From positions 124,001 to 188,000 of the forward strand of contig NZ_JADOVG010000001.1 of assembly GCF_015752205.1 (NCBI RefSeq): a stretch of 64,000 nt of DNA, written 5' to 3'. Shown here one piece after another: positions 55,338 through 63,223 of the stretch (position 1 is the first letter of the stretch; every line of letters starts with the position of its first letter). The translations under genes were made by a program, and so were the position numbers. Origin of the DNA: Polaromonas sp. CG_9.7. Lineage in GTDB: Bacteria; Pseudomonadota; Gammaproteobacteria; Burkholderiales; Burkholderiaceae_C. The notes beneath the pieces were generated by a model. It was not told where the DNA came from, made no database searches, and saw nothing but the letters and a program-made list of their open reading frames with translations.

Positions 55338-55871
55338 TCATTTGACAACTTTCAGGCGAACGGGTTGAACGTGGCCCGTCAACAACGAGCGTAGCCGCTC
55401 GCGCCCGCGCGACAGCCGGGACATGACCGATCCGATGGGAATGCCCAGGGTGGCCGCGACTTCGGCATAGCTCATGTCTTCGAGCGCGACCAGCAGCATG
55501 ATTTCGCGCTGCTCGGCGGGAAGCTGCTCAAGCGCCGCCTGCAGGTCGAGCACTGCCAGGCGGTCGTCCTGTGTTGGCGCGACCGGCGCCTCGGGTGTTT
55601 CATCGTCCAGCGCCACGGTCGCCAGCCCGGGCCTGCGGATACCGTCCACATGCACGTTGTGCATGATGCTGAACAGCCATGCACGCATGTCGGTCACGCC
55701 AAGCCACAGGCTGGACTTGGCGCAGGCCCGCTCCAGCGTGTCCTGCACCAGGTCATCGGCATCATCCCGGTTGCTGGCCAGCGCCCGGGCATAACGGCGC
55801 AGGCGCGGCACCCAGGTCAGCAGCTGCTGGCCGCTTGCCTTCTCGTTGTTGTCGTCGTGATCGGTTCGCAC
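55338..55871 (-). CDS. ECF-type RNA polymerase sigma factor
   Basis: A 177-residue sigma-70 family protein of the ECF group. Region 2: DADDLVQDTLERACAK (Asp-rich core-binding segment) and WLFSIMHNVHVDGIRR. Region 4: LPAEQREIMLLVALEDMSYA and LGIPIGSVMSRLSRGRERLR (HTH). It starts at GTG. The anti-sigma factor lies next, and similar promoters are expected to drive the gene 55928-56305 and itself. Confidence 0.9.
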   Translation of the reverse strand: MRTDHDDNNEKASGQQLLTWVPRLRRYARALASNRDDADDLVQDTLERACAKSSLWLGVTDMRAWLFSIMHNVHVDGIRRPGLATVALDDETPEAPVAPTQDDRLAVLDLQAALEQLPAEQREIMLLVALEDMSYAEVAATLGIPIGSVMSRLSRGRERLRSLLTGHVQPVRLKVVK

Positions 55872-55927
55872 GCCTGGGCTTTAGGGACTGGAGCGTGGTG
55901 CCGCGTTGCCGACGGGAAGCCGGGCCT

Positions 55928-56305
55928 TCACTCCTTCACGATGTGCCAGACATCCTTGAAGTTGTCACCCGTGCGGTCGCCCGCCTTCTGGTCGGCTTTG
56001 TAGAAGTAAAGTGGCTTGCCTTTATAGGCCAGCTGGGTGGCACCGTCATCGCGCGTGACGGCGCTGTAGTCGCCCGCAGGCTGATCGGCCGGCGTTGCCA
56101 GCAGGGGCGGCCACAGACCGGCGCACGGGCCGTTGCACACGCTCTTGCCGCTGCCCGCCTTGTCGTTGTCAAAGGTGTAGAGCGTCATGCCGTTGGCCGC
56201 GACCAGGGCGCCGCCGCTCATCTTGGCCGGCGCATCGGCAGCAATGGCAGAGGTCAGGAAGGCGCCGCCGAGGGCCAAAGCGGCAATAAATTGGGTAAAT
56301 TTCAT
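55928..56305 (-). CDS. Exported repeat protein, PF03640-like (COG4315)
   Basis: A 125-residue protein with a Sec signal (ends SAIAAD) and the Lipoprotein_15/secreted-repeat pattern: LVAANGMTLYTFDNDKAGSG, VCNGPCAGLWPPLLA, TQLAYKGKPLYFYKADQKAG and NFKDVWHIVKE. GGAG ribosome site six bases upstream. First gene of the ECF cluster as read; a plausible ECF promoter precedes it. Function unknown; redox or stress related by context. Confidence 0.85.
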   Translation of the reverse strand: MKFTQFIAALALGGAFLTSAIAADAPAKMSGGALVAANGMTLYTFDNDKAGSGKSVCNGPCAGLWPPLLATPADQPAGDYSAVTRDDGATQLAYKGKPLYFYKADQKAGDRTGDNFKDVWHIVKE

Positions 56306-56372
56306 GGGATGCTCCGGTTGACAGTAAAAATTGAACAGGGTGTTCAGGCTCTGAATGCGCCTGACATCAAGG

Positions 56373-56400
56373 TAGACGCAAGCACCCTGCGGTTTATTCC
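56373..56400 (-). promoter_or_regulatory. Putative ECF sigma promoter
   Basis: On the minus strand, GGAATAAA (56400-56393) and CGTCTA (56378-56373) are separated by about 14-16 bases, 70-95 bases upstream of the PF03640-like gene. GGAAtaa/cGTCta spacing is the classic ECF pattern. No other match this good was noticed in the cluster. Confidence 0.5.
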
Positions 56401-56719
56401 AGCCGTCACAAATTATTTAATCTGTTGAAGTTCAATAGCGGGCGACTTGTCTTTGATCCAGCTTTGCCAGCGTAAAGCTGATCCGGAAAGGCGTCACCGG
56501 TACAAGACTGTGCCAATCGTTTAAGTGAGTTGGAAAAATTTGTTTTCCACGAAATTTATCGGTCCGGCCCGATGAAGTATGAACTTTATTGAATTTTCCA
56601 TTGAAGAAAGATGGAAAAAGAAAATGCAGGAAAGCAAACGCTGGAGTGAGAAAGGTTGCGCACGATAGCCGTAAGCCAAACCTGCGCCAACATTCCAACA
56701 ACCGTTAAATTCAGAGGGT
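56401..56719. other. AT-rich intergenic stretch
   Basis: Lower GC than the surroundings, several overlapping minus-strand frames without family features. Probably remains of the decayed hicAB region or an insertion. Confidence 0.4.
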
Positions 56720-57131
56720 AAGGTTCGCTGTAAGTCAAAGGTGACAGCATCGTTGGCAGGATCAACCAGCAGGGAAAATTTTCCTGAAAATTGCTTGCGC
56801 GGTTCCAGTCCACGCTGCTGGCAGGAACACGCGCAGAGAAATTTCCCCTTCATGCTTGAGTCCTTGCACATCATCGGCATAGAAGTCGGCACCACCATTC
56901 ACGCCATTTGCAAATTGCTGCAGCCGCGCCCTTGTCCGTAGGCGGTGAAGGGAGGGGCCGATGAAAAACACGTACCAAGCCGAATAAAAAGACCTCAACG
57001 CGCGAGCCTTCGCGTTCTTCAAACTCTGTACCCAGCTTCCTCAGTACCGCTTCGATGTCTGTCCAGCGGGCATTGGCACAGACAGGCCGAGAAAAGATCA
57101 GTTCCTGAGTGCGCTGGTACTTGCGTTTCAA
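56720..57131 (-). pseudogene. Collapsed hicA-hicB toxin-antitoxin pair
   Basis: The minus-strand frame starting at 57131 is HicA: MKRKYQRTQELIFSRPVCAN, RWTDIEAVLRKLGTEFEERE, GSRVEVFLFG and VRVFHRPLPSPPTDKGAA. Then at KW the frame is lost; next comes HicB text in other phases: GGADFYADDVQGLKHEGEIS and LRVFL, then EPRKQFSGKFSLLVDP. So the HicA end, the HicB start and its N-terminal part are deleted and two frameshifts disturb the rest. The 86-residue HicA-like product might still be made but lacks its normal end. Confidence 0.75.
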
Positions 57132-57227
57132 TCAATTTACGGTATCAAAAAACAGCATCACGTGATGATGAATAAGTACAGTCACTTCAGGCGACTCATC
57201 CGTTCTTGGAGCGTTCTGGTTTTCTCG

Positions 57228-57258
57228 AAAAAAAGCGAACCATAGTTCGCCTTTTTTG
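57228..57258 (-). terminator. Terminator after the DegP-type protease gene
   Basis: GCGAAC, CATA loop, GTTCGC (57235-57250) flanked by A7 on one side and T7 on the other, so it can work in both directions; about 20 bases beyond the protease stop. Confidence 0.8.
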
Positions 57259-57277
57259 TTTCCCTTGCTGATTTTGA

Positions 57278-58801
57278 TCAGCCCAAATCAATCGGCACGA
57301 AAATCCGCGTGTCGCCGCGCAAGATCAGCAGCGCGACTGATTTTTGCGATTTCGCCACGGTGGCGCGTACCTGCTCGATGTTCTTCACTGGGATGCCGTT
57401 GATTGACAACAACACATCACCCGCCTGAACGCCGGCCTGGGCTGCAGGGCCGCTGGCTTGCTGCACCACCAGTCCGCTGTCGGTGCCGGCTTGCTGCTGC
57501 TCGTCAGGCTGCAGCGGACGCAGCGCCAGGCCCAGTTTTCCCTGGCCCGCCGTTTCCTTCTTGCTGGCGACCTGCGCGGCCTTGTCATCGGCGTTGGCCA
57601 GCCGTGCGGTCAGTTCCTTTGGCGCACCCTGACGCCAGACATCGAGCTTGACGCTGTCGCCCGGCGCGGCAAGGCCAATCACCGCCGGCAAGTCGCCCGA
57701 CGACACGATGGGCTGGCCGTTGACCTGGCGGATCACGTCGCCCGACATCAGTCCCGCCTTGTCGGCCGGGCTGCCTTTTTCGACCGACGATACCAGCGCA
57801 CCTTCTGGCTTGTCGAGCTTGAAGGAATCGGCAAACGCCTGGTTCACCTCTTGCACCGACACGCCCAGCTTGGCATGCTCGACCTTGCCGGTGGTGACGA
57901 TCTGGTTCTTGATCTTGTTCGCGATGTCGATCGGGATGGCAAATGACACGCCCTGGTAGCCGCCGCTGCGGGTGTAGATTTGCGAGTTGATGCCGACCAC
58001 TTCGCCGCGTGCGTTGAACAGTGGGCCACCCGAGTTGCCGGGGTTGATGGCGACATCGGTCTGGATGAACGGCACGGCGCTGTCGTCAGGCAGCGAGCGG
58101 CCCTTGGCGCTGACGACGCCGGCGGTCACGGTGTTTTCAAAACCAAAGGGCGAGCCAATGGCCAGCACCCATTCGCCGACTTTCAGCTCGCTGGTCTTGC
58201 CCAGCTTGGCGACCGGCAGGTTGGTGGCCGCGATCTTCAGCACGGCAATGTCGGTCTTGGCGTCAGCGCCCAGCACCTTGGCGCGGAACTCGCGCCGGTC
58301 GGTCAGCTTGACGGTGACTTCCTTGGCGCCGCGCACCACATGGGCATTGGTCAGGATGATGCCGTCGTCGCTGACGATAAAGCCCGATCCCTGGCCGCGC
58401 GTCGGCATTTCCTGCTGCGCGCCGGGTCCGCCCCGTCCTGCGCCCGGGTGTCCCTGGCCCTGCTGGAAGCGGCGGAACAATTCGCCCAGTGGGCCGTTGA
58501 GCGGGTCGTCCTGCGCGTCGTCGCCGCCGTCCTGCGCCAATGGCGAATCGTTCGACACCTTGGTGGTGCCGGTGACGCTGATGTTCACCACCGACGGGCC
58601 ATAGCGCTCGGTGATCTGCGAAAAGTCGGGCAGGGCCACGGGGGTGGCCCCAGGAACTGCGGCGACAAAGGCGGGCGGCGAGATGGCGGCCGCAGCCGTT
58701 GTGTGCATGGCGTTGAACGCGCCGACCCCGGCACCGCCAATGGCACCTGCAGCCAGCAGCGCGGCAACCAGGCGGGTATTGCTTGAAACGGTTGATGTCA
58801 T
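57278..58801 (-). CDS. DegP/HtrA-type periplasmic serine protease (Do family)
   Basis: A 507-residue protein. Signal/anchor helix near residues 10-30; trypsin-like domain with His154 (LTNAHVV), Asp184 (AKTDIAVLKI) and Ser257 (NPGNSGGPL); two PDZ domains (about 325-415 and 430-500). A glycine/Gln-rich linker (FRRFQQGQGHPGAGRGGPGAQ) lies in the LA loop. It should degrade or chaperone misfolded periplasmic proteins. The ATG at 58801 has AGGAG seven bases before. The two-component system genes lie just upstream in the same direction. Confidence 0.93.
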   Translation of the reverse strand: MTSTVSSNTRLVAALLAAGAIGGAGVGAFNAMHTTAAAAISPPAFVAAVPGATPVALPDFSQITERYGPSVVNISVTGTTKVSNDSPLAQDGGDDAQDDPLNGPLGELFRRFQQGQGHPGAGRGGPGAQQEMPTRGQGSGFIVSDDGIILTNAHVVRGAKEVTVKLTDRREFRAKVLGADAKTDIAVLKIAATNLPVAKLGKTSELKVGEWVLAIGSPFGFENTVTAGVVSAKGRSLPDDSAVPFIQTDVAINPGNSGGPLFNARGEVVGINSQIYTRSGGYQGVSFAIPIDIANKIKNQIVTTGKVEHAKLGVSVQEVNQAFADSFKLDKPEGALVSSVEKGSPADKAGLMSGDVIRQVNGQPIVSSGDLPAVIGLAAPGDSVKLDVWRQGAPKELTARLANADDKAAQVASKKETAGQGKLGLALRPLQPDEQQQAGTDSGLVVQQASGPAAQAGVQAGDVLLSINGIPVKNIEQVRATVAKSQKSVALLILRGDTRIFVPIDLG

Positions 58802-58876
58802 GAAAAAGCTCCTGTCGGGTAAGGCACGCGTTGGTGCCGATGCAGACAAGTATCAGGACGCAGGCTTAGACGAAAC

Positions 58877-60316
58877 TTAAAGTTGGTCCGCGTGGCGAGC
58901 TGCGGCGGGCGCAAACCGAACCTCTACCTTCAGGCCGCCCAGGCGGGGCGATTCGCCCAGTGCCAGCACAGCGCCGTGCCGGTCGGCAATCGCCTTGACG
59001 ATGGCCAGCCCCAGGCCGCTGCCGGTTTGCTGCGCCGTGTCGCTGGCGCGAAAAAAGCGGTCGAACACGCGCGGGCGCAGGTCTGGCGCAATGCCCGGTC
59101 CGCTGTCTTCGACCGTCAGCACCGGGCTGCCGTCCACCAGCGCCAGCGACACATCGACCTGGCCGCCTGGCGGCGTGTACTTGACGGCGTTTTCCAGCAG
59201 GTTGCGCAGCAGGATGCGCAGCGCCTCCGTCTGGCCGATGACGGGCGGCACGGCTTGCGCAGATGCGTCTTCGGCCAGCCCCAGGTCGATGTGCCCGAGC
59301 CGCGCCTGCGGCAGGGTGTCGGCCACGGCCAGTTGCACCACCTGCTGCAGATCCACTGGCTGGCCGCTGGCCGTGGCCGGGCCGGCTTCCTCGCGGGCCA
59401 ATAGCAGCAGCTGCTCGACGCCCCGGATGGCCCGGTCCAACCCGAGGTTCAGACGCGTCACGGCGGCTTCGCGTGCAGCAGGGTCATCGTCCACGCGGCG
59501 CAGGGTCTGCGCCTGCAGCTTGAGCGCCGTCAACGGCGAGCGCAGCTCATGCGCGGCATCGGCGACAAAATTTTTCTGCGCCTCGAAGGCACGCCGCACC
59601 CGGCCAAACAGCAGGTTGAGCTCATCAACCAGCGGCCGGACTTCGTCGGGCAGGCCCGCATCCTGCAAGGGTGAAAAATCATCGGCGGCGCGGCTGGCGA
59701 CGACCTGGCGCGTGCGTTCGATGGGTGCCAGCGAACGCTTGATGATCCACCAGACCGCCAGCATCAACAGCGGCGTGAGCCAGGCAAACGGCAGCACCGC
59801 GCGCAGCGCCAGCGCGCGTGCCCGGGCGGTGCGCGCGCTCAGGTCCTGCGCGATCTGCACGGTCTGCAAGGGCGTTTGCAAGGTGTAGACGCGGTATCGG
59901 TTTCCGTGCGCCTCGACATCCGAAAAACCCAGCACGGCGCGCGGCGGCAAGGCCGAGCCGGTAGATCGGAAAATCTGCGTGCCGTCCTGGCCCCAGATCT
60001 GCACAAACAGGTCGTAGCCCGAATCTTCTTCGGCCCCGGCTTGCGGCAGCCCCAGCGGAATGCCGCCGCGCAGCGAGCGCGCCATCTGCTGCAAATGGTC
60101 GTCGAACAGCGCGTCGGCCTGGCGCAAGGCCCCCCGGTAAGCCGTGACCGCCTGCAGCACCGCCGCCAGCAAGATCGCCACCAGCACGAACCACAACAGG
60201 CGCCGCTTGAGGGAATGCGCCCCCACGCTTGGCGCTTCGCGTGCTGCATGGCCCCCCGAGGGGGCTGGACTTGCCGGGGGCGGCCCGGCGCTGCGGCCGT
60301 CATGCGCCGCTTTCAT
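58877..60316 (-). CDS. QseC/TctE-like sensor histidine kinase
   Basis: A 479-residue membrane kinase. First helix near residue 35-55 (WFVLVAILLAAVLQAV), periplasmic sensor of about 110 residues, second helix near 175-195, HAMP region (RSLAPIERTRQVVASRAADD), HisKA with VADAAHELRSPLTALK, HATPase with NLLENAVKYTPPGG, DSGPGIAP and GSGLGLAI. The ATGA junction with the regulator means coupled synthesis. Its pairing with DegP downstream suggests it senses envelope stress, as inference. Confidence 0.88.
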   Translation of the reverse strand: MKAAHDGRSAGPPPASPAPSGGHAAREAPSVGAHSLKRRLLWFVLVAILLAAVLQAVTAYRGALRQADALFDDHLQQMARSLRGGIPLGLPQAGAEEDSGYDLFVQIWGQDGTQIFRSTGSALPPRAVLGFSDVEAHGNRYRVYTLQTPLQTVQIAQDLSARTARARALALRAVLPFAWLTPLLMLAVWWIIKRSLAPIERTRQVVASRAADDFSPLQDAGLPDEVRPLVDELNLLFGRVRRAFEAQKNFVADAAHELRSPLTALKLQAQTLRRVDDDPAAREAAVTRLNLGLDRAIRGVEQLLLLAREEAGPATASGQPVDLQQVVQLAVADTLPQARLGHIDLGLAEDASAQAVPPVIGQTEALRILLRNLLENAVKYTPPGGQVDVSLALVDGSPVLTVEDSGPGIAPDLRPRVFDRFFRASDTAQQTGSGLGLAIVKAIADRHGAVLALGESPRLGGLKVEVRFAPAAARHADQL

Positions 60317-60972
60317 TCCTTGGGCACCACATAGCCCAGGCCGCGAACGTTCTGGATGAAGTCGTTGCCAAGCTTCTTGCGCACGCCGTGGACATAGACC
60401 TCGACCGCATTGCTGCTGATGTCGTCCTTCCAGCTGAACAGCTTTTCTTCCAGCTGGGCGCGCGACAGCACCGCGCCGGGCCGGGCGATCAGCGCTTCCA
60501 GCACCGCCCATTCGCGCGCTGACAGCGACACCGGCTGGCCGTGCAGCAGGGCTTCGCGCGTCGCCGGGTTCAGGCTGACGCCCTTGTGCGCAAACAACGG
60601 CTCGCCCCGGCCGGCGCTGCGACGCAGCAGGGCGCGGATGCGCGCCAGCAACTCGTCAATGTCGTAAGGCTTGAGCACGTAGTCGTCGGCGCCCGCGTCC
60701 AGCCCGGCGATACGCTCGGCCACGCCGTCGCGCGCCGTGGCGACCAGCACCGGCACGGCCTCACGCCGCTGGCGCAGGGCGCGCAGCACGTCCAGGCCGT
60801 CGCGTTTGGGCAGACCCAGGTCGAGCAGCACCAGGTCGTATTGCTCGCTCTTCAATGCCGCGTCGGCCATGGCGCCATCGCGTACCCAGTCCACGGCGTA
60901 GTGCTCTGCACGCAGCACCTGCAGCACCGCCTCGCCAATCATGGCGTCGTCTTCAACCAGCAGTAAGCGCAT
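60313..60972 (-). CDS. OmpR/PhoB-family response regulator (QseB/TctD-like)
   Basis: A 219-residue regulator: receiver (LLVEDDAMIGEAVLQVL, DLVLLDLGLPKRDGLD with the phosphorylated Asp, VLKPYDIDELLAR) and a winged-helix DNA-binding domain (LSAREWAVLEALIARPGAV, SNAVEVYVHGVRKKLG, IQNVRGLGYVV). Start ATG at 60972. The kinase gene follows with an ATGA overlap. Target genes unknown; DegP gene may be one. Confidence 0.92.
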   Translation of the reverse strand: MRLLLVEDDAMIGEAVLQVLRAEHYAVDWVRDGAMADAALKSEQYDLVLLDLGLPKRDGLDVLRALRQRREAVPVLVATARDGVAERIAGLDAGADDYVLKPYDIDELLARIRALLRRSAGRGEPLFAHKGVSLNPATREALLHGQPVSLSAREWAVLEALIARPGAVLSRAQLEEKLFSWKDDISSNAVEVYVHGVRKKLGNDFIQNVRGLGYVVPKE

Positions 60973-61095
60973 GGGGTTTTCCTTGAAGTGGCAAAGTCTG
61001 ATGGATGCAGCTTAGTCGGAACTTAAAACCAAAACGTGCGGACCTCCGGCCTGGCTGCAGCGAGGTTCTCCATCACTGCTTGAGCACTTCTTTTT

Positions 61096-61134
61096 TGATA
61101 GCAAAAAGCATAAGCTGCACGTGCGCTAAAGGCC
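61096..61134 (+). repeat. Dispersed GCTATT/AATAGC-type repeat, degenerate copy 7
   Basis: GATAGCAAAAAGCATAAGCTGC followed by ACGTGCGC; weaker than the other copies. Confidence 0.4.
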
Positions 61135-61194
61135 AAAAAAGCTTGAAATTTCGCAAGTATTCAGCGCCCTCGACTCGAATCGCCCCTTATCTTT

Positions 61195-61312
61195 TGTCAT
61201 GGCGGGCCCGACCCGCAATCCATCTGTGCACAGTCAAACATGCGGCGAAATCCCACTGCTGACTGGCTGCGGCTGGATTGGGGTGCTGTGGATTGCGGGT
61301 CAAGCCCGCAAC
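61195..61312. repeat. Paired GCGGGTC palindromic elements
   Basis: TTGTCATGGCGGGCCCGACC with CGCAATCC, and about 80 bases later TGGATTGCGGGTCAAGCCCG with CAACGACAG. These are mirror relatives of elements in the block at 30400-31090. Confidence 0.7.
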
Positions 61313-61373
61313 GACAGAGTAAGAAAGATCACGTTTCAACCATGCGCTGAGCAGTGACGAAATGACACCGCCT

Positions 61374-63125
61374 TCAGTCCGCGTTGCGCCGCCACACTAG
61401 TCCCAGCGCGCTGAATTTTTGCCAGGTCGTGGCCCGTTCGTCGGACAGCACATCCAGAAAATCGGACAGTCGCTTGGACTTGCCCATGGTGTAGAACGTC
61501 AGCACCAGCGTCAGTACAAAAACGATGGCAAATATCCACAGCTTGCGGCTCAGTGGCGCATCGGCCTCGGCCAGCAGGTTCATCCCCAGGAAACCCGTCG
61601 TCACCGTGCCGATCAGGCCAAAGATGGTCACCACCGTCAGGCGTACGACCGTATTGGCCTGGCGTCGCAGGCTGTCGGCGTCCAGGTAGTTGTTCATCTC
61701 GCCAATCCGCTCTTTGACCTCAAGGTACAGCGAATCGACTTCCAGATGGCCGGCGCACAGGCGAAACAGCGCGCGCACCTGGCCCTGCTCGGAAATGTCA
61801 TGGAACCAGTAGCGGTGGGTGAAGCGCAAGAAGCTGGCGAAGCTGTTGCGTATTGTGCGTTTGAAGGCGCGAACGCTGGCAGCGTCGGCAATATCCAGGT
61901 TCTTCAGCGCCTCGGCCAGCCGGTCCGAGAACATCAAAAGCGCCGCCTTTTGAAAATGCGCAATCAAAAACAGCAAAAAATGCTGGTGCCGGAACTGCGC
62001 CAGCACGCCGCGTTCGGGGCAGACGAAAAACGCGCTGTTCGCATCGCCCAGCACTAGAAGCGAATGCCCGCTGCACAAATAGCGCGTGTGGGGCGCAGCG
62101 CCGCCTTCGCCCCAGAAACGGTCGTAGCAAAAGCGCTTTTCAAAGTCGCCCGGCTGCGCTTCGGCATAGGGCGTGCGGGTGTCGGACCCGACGTCAGCCG
62201 GTCCGAGCACCAGCGCCAGGCGGATGAAGTCGTTGCGGCTCACGTCGCGCGGACGGTCCACCGCCAGAAAGGCCAGCTGCGGCATCCGGTAGTACTCGAT
62301 CATCCGGTAGCGCAGGCTCCCGGCCTTGCCGGAATGGTCGCCCACCATTGGTTCGAGCAACCAGGCCCAGTGCGCGGCGACGCGCGGCGCGCGATGCTGG
62401 CTGACATGCGCCATGAACACCTCGCGCTGGCTGGCGTCCGACTGCGCCAGCACCTGGCCTTGGTGGCCCAGCCATTCGGCGCTGAGCAAGCAATGCTGCG
62501 CATGGCCGGCAGTGTCCCAGCTGGCCGGGTAGGCACGGCCAAAGCGGTACAGCAGGTCTTGCGCCTGTGGCAGCGTCAGGTCACTGCCGCTGACTTCGAC
62601 ATTGAGCAACACCAGGTCCAGGTCAAGAAAAAAGTACAGGTCGACATGGGCGATGTCGAGCATGACGGGCGCTGCGCCCGGATGCGTGACAGCGCGCAGC
62701 CCCTTGACATCGCTGCGGCGAAACACCCGCATCGGCGAGCCTGCCGTGGCCCCCGTGCCACTCGGGCTGTGTCCCTCGCCGTACAAAAACCGCTGTACAT
62801 AGGGCAAAAAACTGACGAATTCGTTGTAATGCCGCTCACAGAACCTGCCGCTGCCATCGCTGTATTCATCAACCACCTCGCGCCAGGGTGACGCCTCGGC
62901 CATGTCCGCCAGCAGTTGCCACGGTTTGGCGTGCCGGCCTTCTGAGCCGCGCACTGGCATCAAGCGCAAGGGCCAGAGCAAAACCTGCCGGAACTGTTTG
63001 ACGCAGACATGCGGGGACTCTGGGGACATGGGTGTGGCTTTGCGGGAGGCGGGGCAGGCAGTGTACGGGGAATGCCAGGGCTGGGTGGCTTGGTCAAGAA
63101 TTGAAAAAAACAGAGTCTCGCCCAT
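61374..63125 (-). CDS. CorA-like membrane protein with large cytoplasmic domain
   Basis: A 583-residue protein (551 if the ATG at 63029 is used). Residues about 1-470 are soluble, with RFLYGEG, FFLDLDLVLLNVEVSGSDLT and YFRFW-like segments; the last 110 carry two helices, with TVTTGFLGMNLLAEAD containing the GMN selectivity motif of CorA. Mg or other divalent ion transport is the family function; the cytoplasmic part is longer than in standard CorA (about 240), and similar proteins are annotated as CorA-like. No clear ribosome site for either start. Confidence 0.82.
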   Translation of the reverse strand: MGETLFFSILDQATQPWHSPYTACPASRKATPMSPESPHVCVKQFRQVLLWPLRLMPVRGSEGRHAKPWQLLADMAEASPWREVVDEYSDGSGRFCERHYNEFVSFLPYVQRFLYGEGHSPSGTGATAGSPMRVFRRSDVKGLRAVTHPGAAPVMLDIAHVDLYFFLDLDLVLLNVEVSGSDLTLPQAQDLLYRFGRAYPASWDTAGHAQHCLLSAEWLGHQGQVLAQSDASQREVFMAHVSQHRAPRVAAHWAWLLEPMVGDHSGKAGSLRYRMIEYYRMPQLAFLAVDRPRDVSRNDFIRLALVLGPADVGSDTRTPYAEAQPGDFEKRFCYDRFWGEGGAAPHTRYLCSGHSLLVLGDANSAFFVCPERGVLAQFRHQHFLLFLIAHFQKAALLMFSDRLAEALKNLDIADAASVRAFKRTIRNSFASFLRFTHRYWFHDISEQGQVRALFRLCAGHLEVDSLYLEVKERIGEMNNYLDADSLRRQANTVVRLTVVTIFGLIGTVTTGFLGMNLLAEADAPLSRKLWIFAIVFVLTLVLTFYTMGKSKRLSDFLDVLSDERATTWQKFSALGLVWRRNAD

Positions 63126-63223
63126 TTGATGGGCTCATTCTTTACCTCCCGCCTCTGCCGATCCAGGGCAAGCCATTTACGGTGCTGCTGCGCGGCTGAC
63201 ACCACTGCCATGGTGCCAAAACC

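Larger units (their letters stand above)
60973..61373. other. Intergenic stretch with repeats
   Basis: No gene. Holds one dispersed GCTATT-type repeat (61096-61134, degenerate) and, at about 61195-61312, an inverted pair of the same GCGGGTC/CAAGCCCGC family as in the 30.4-31 kb block. Confidence 0.6.
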
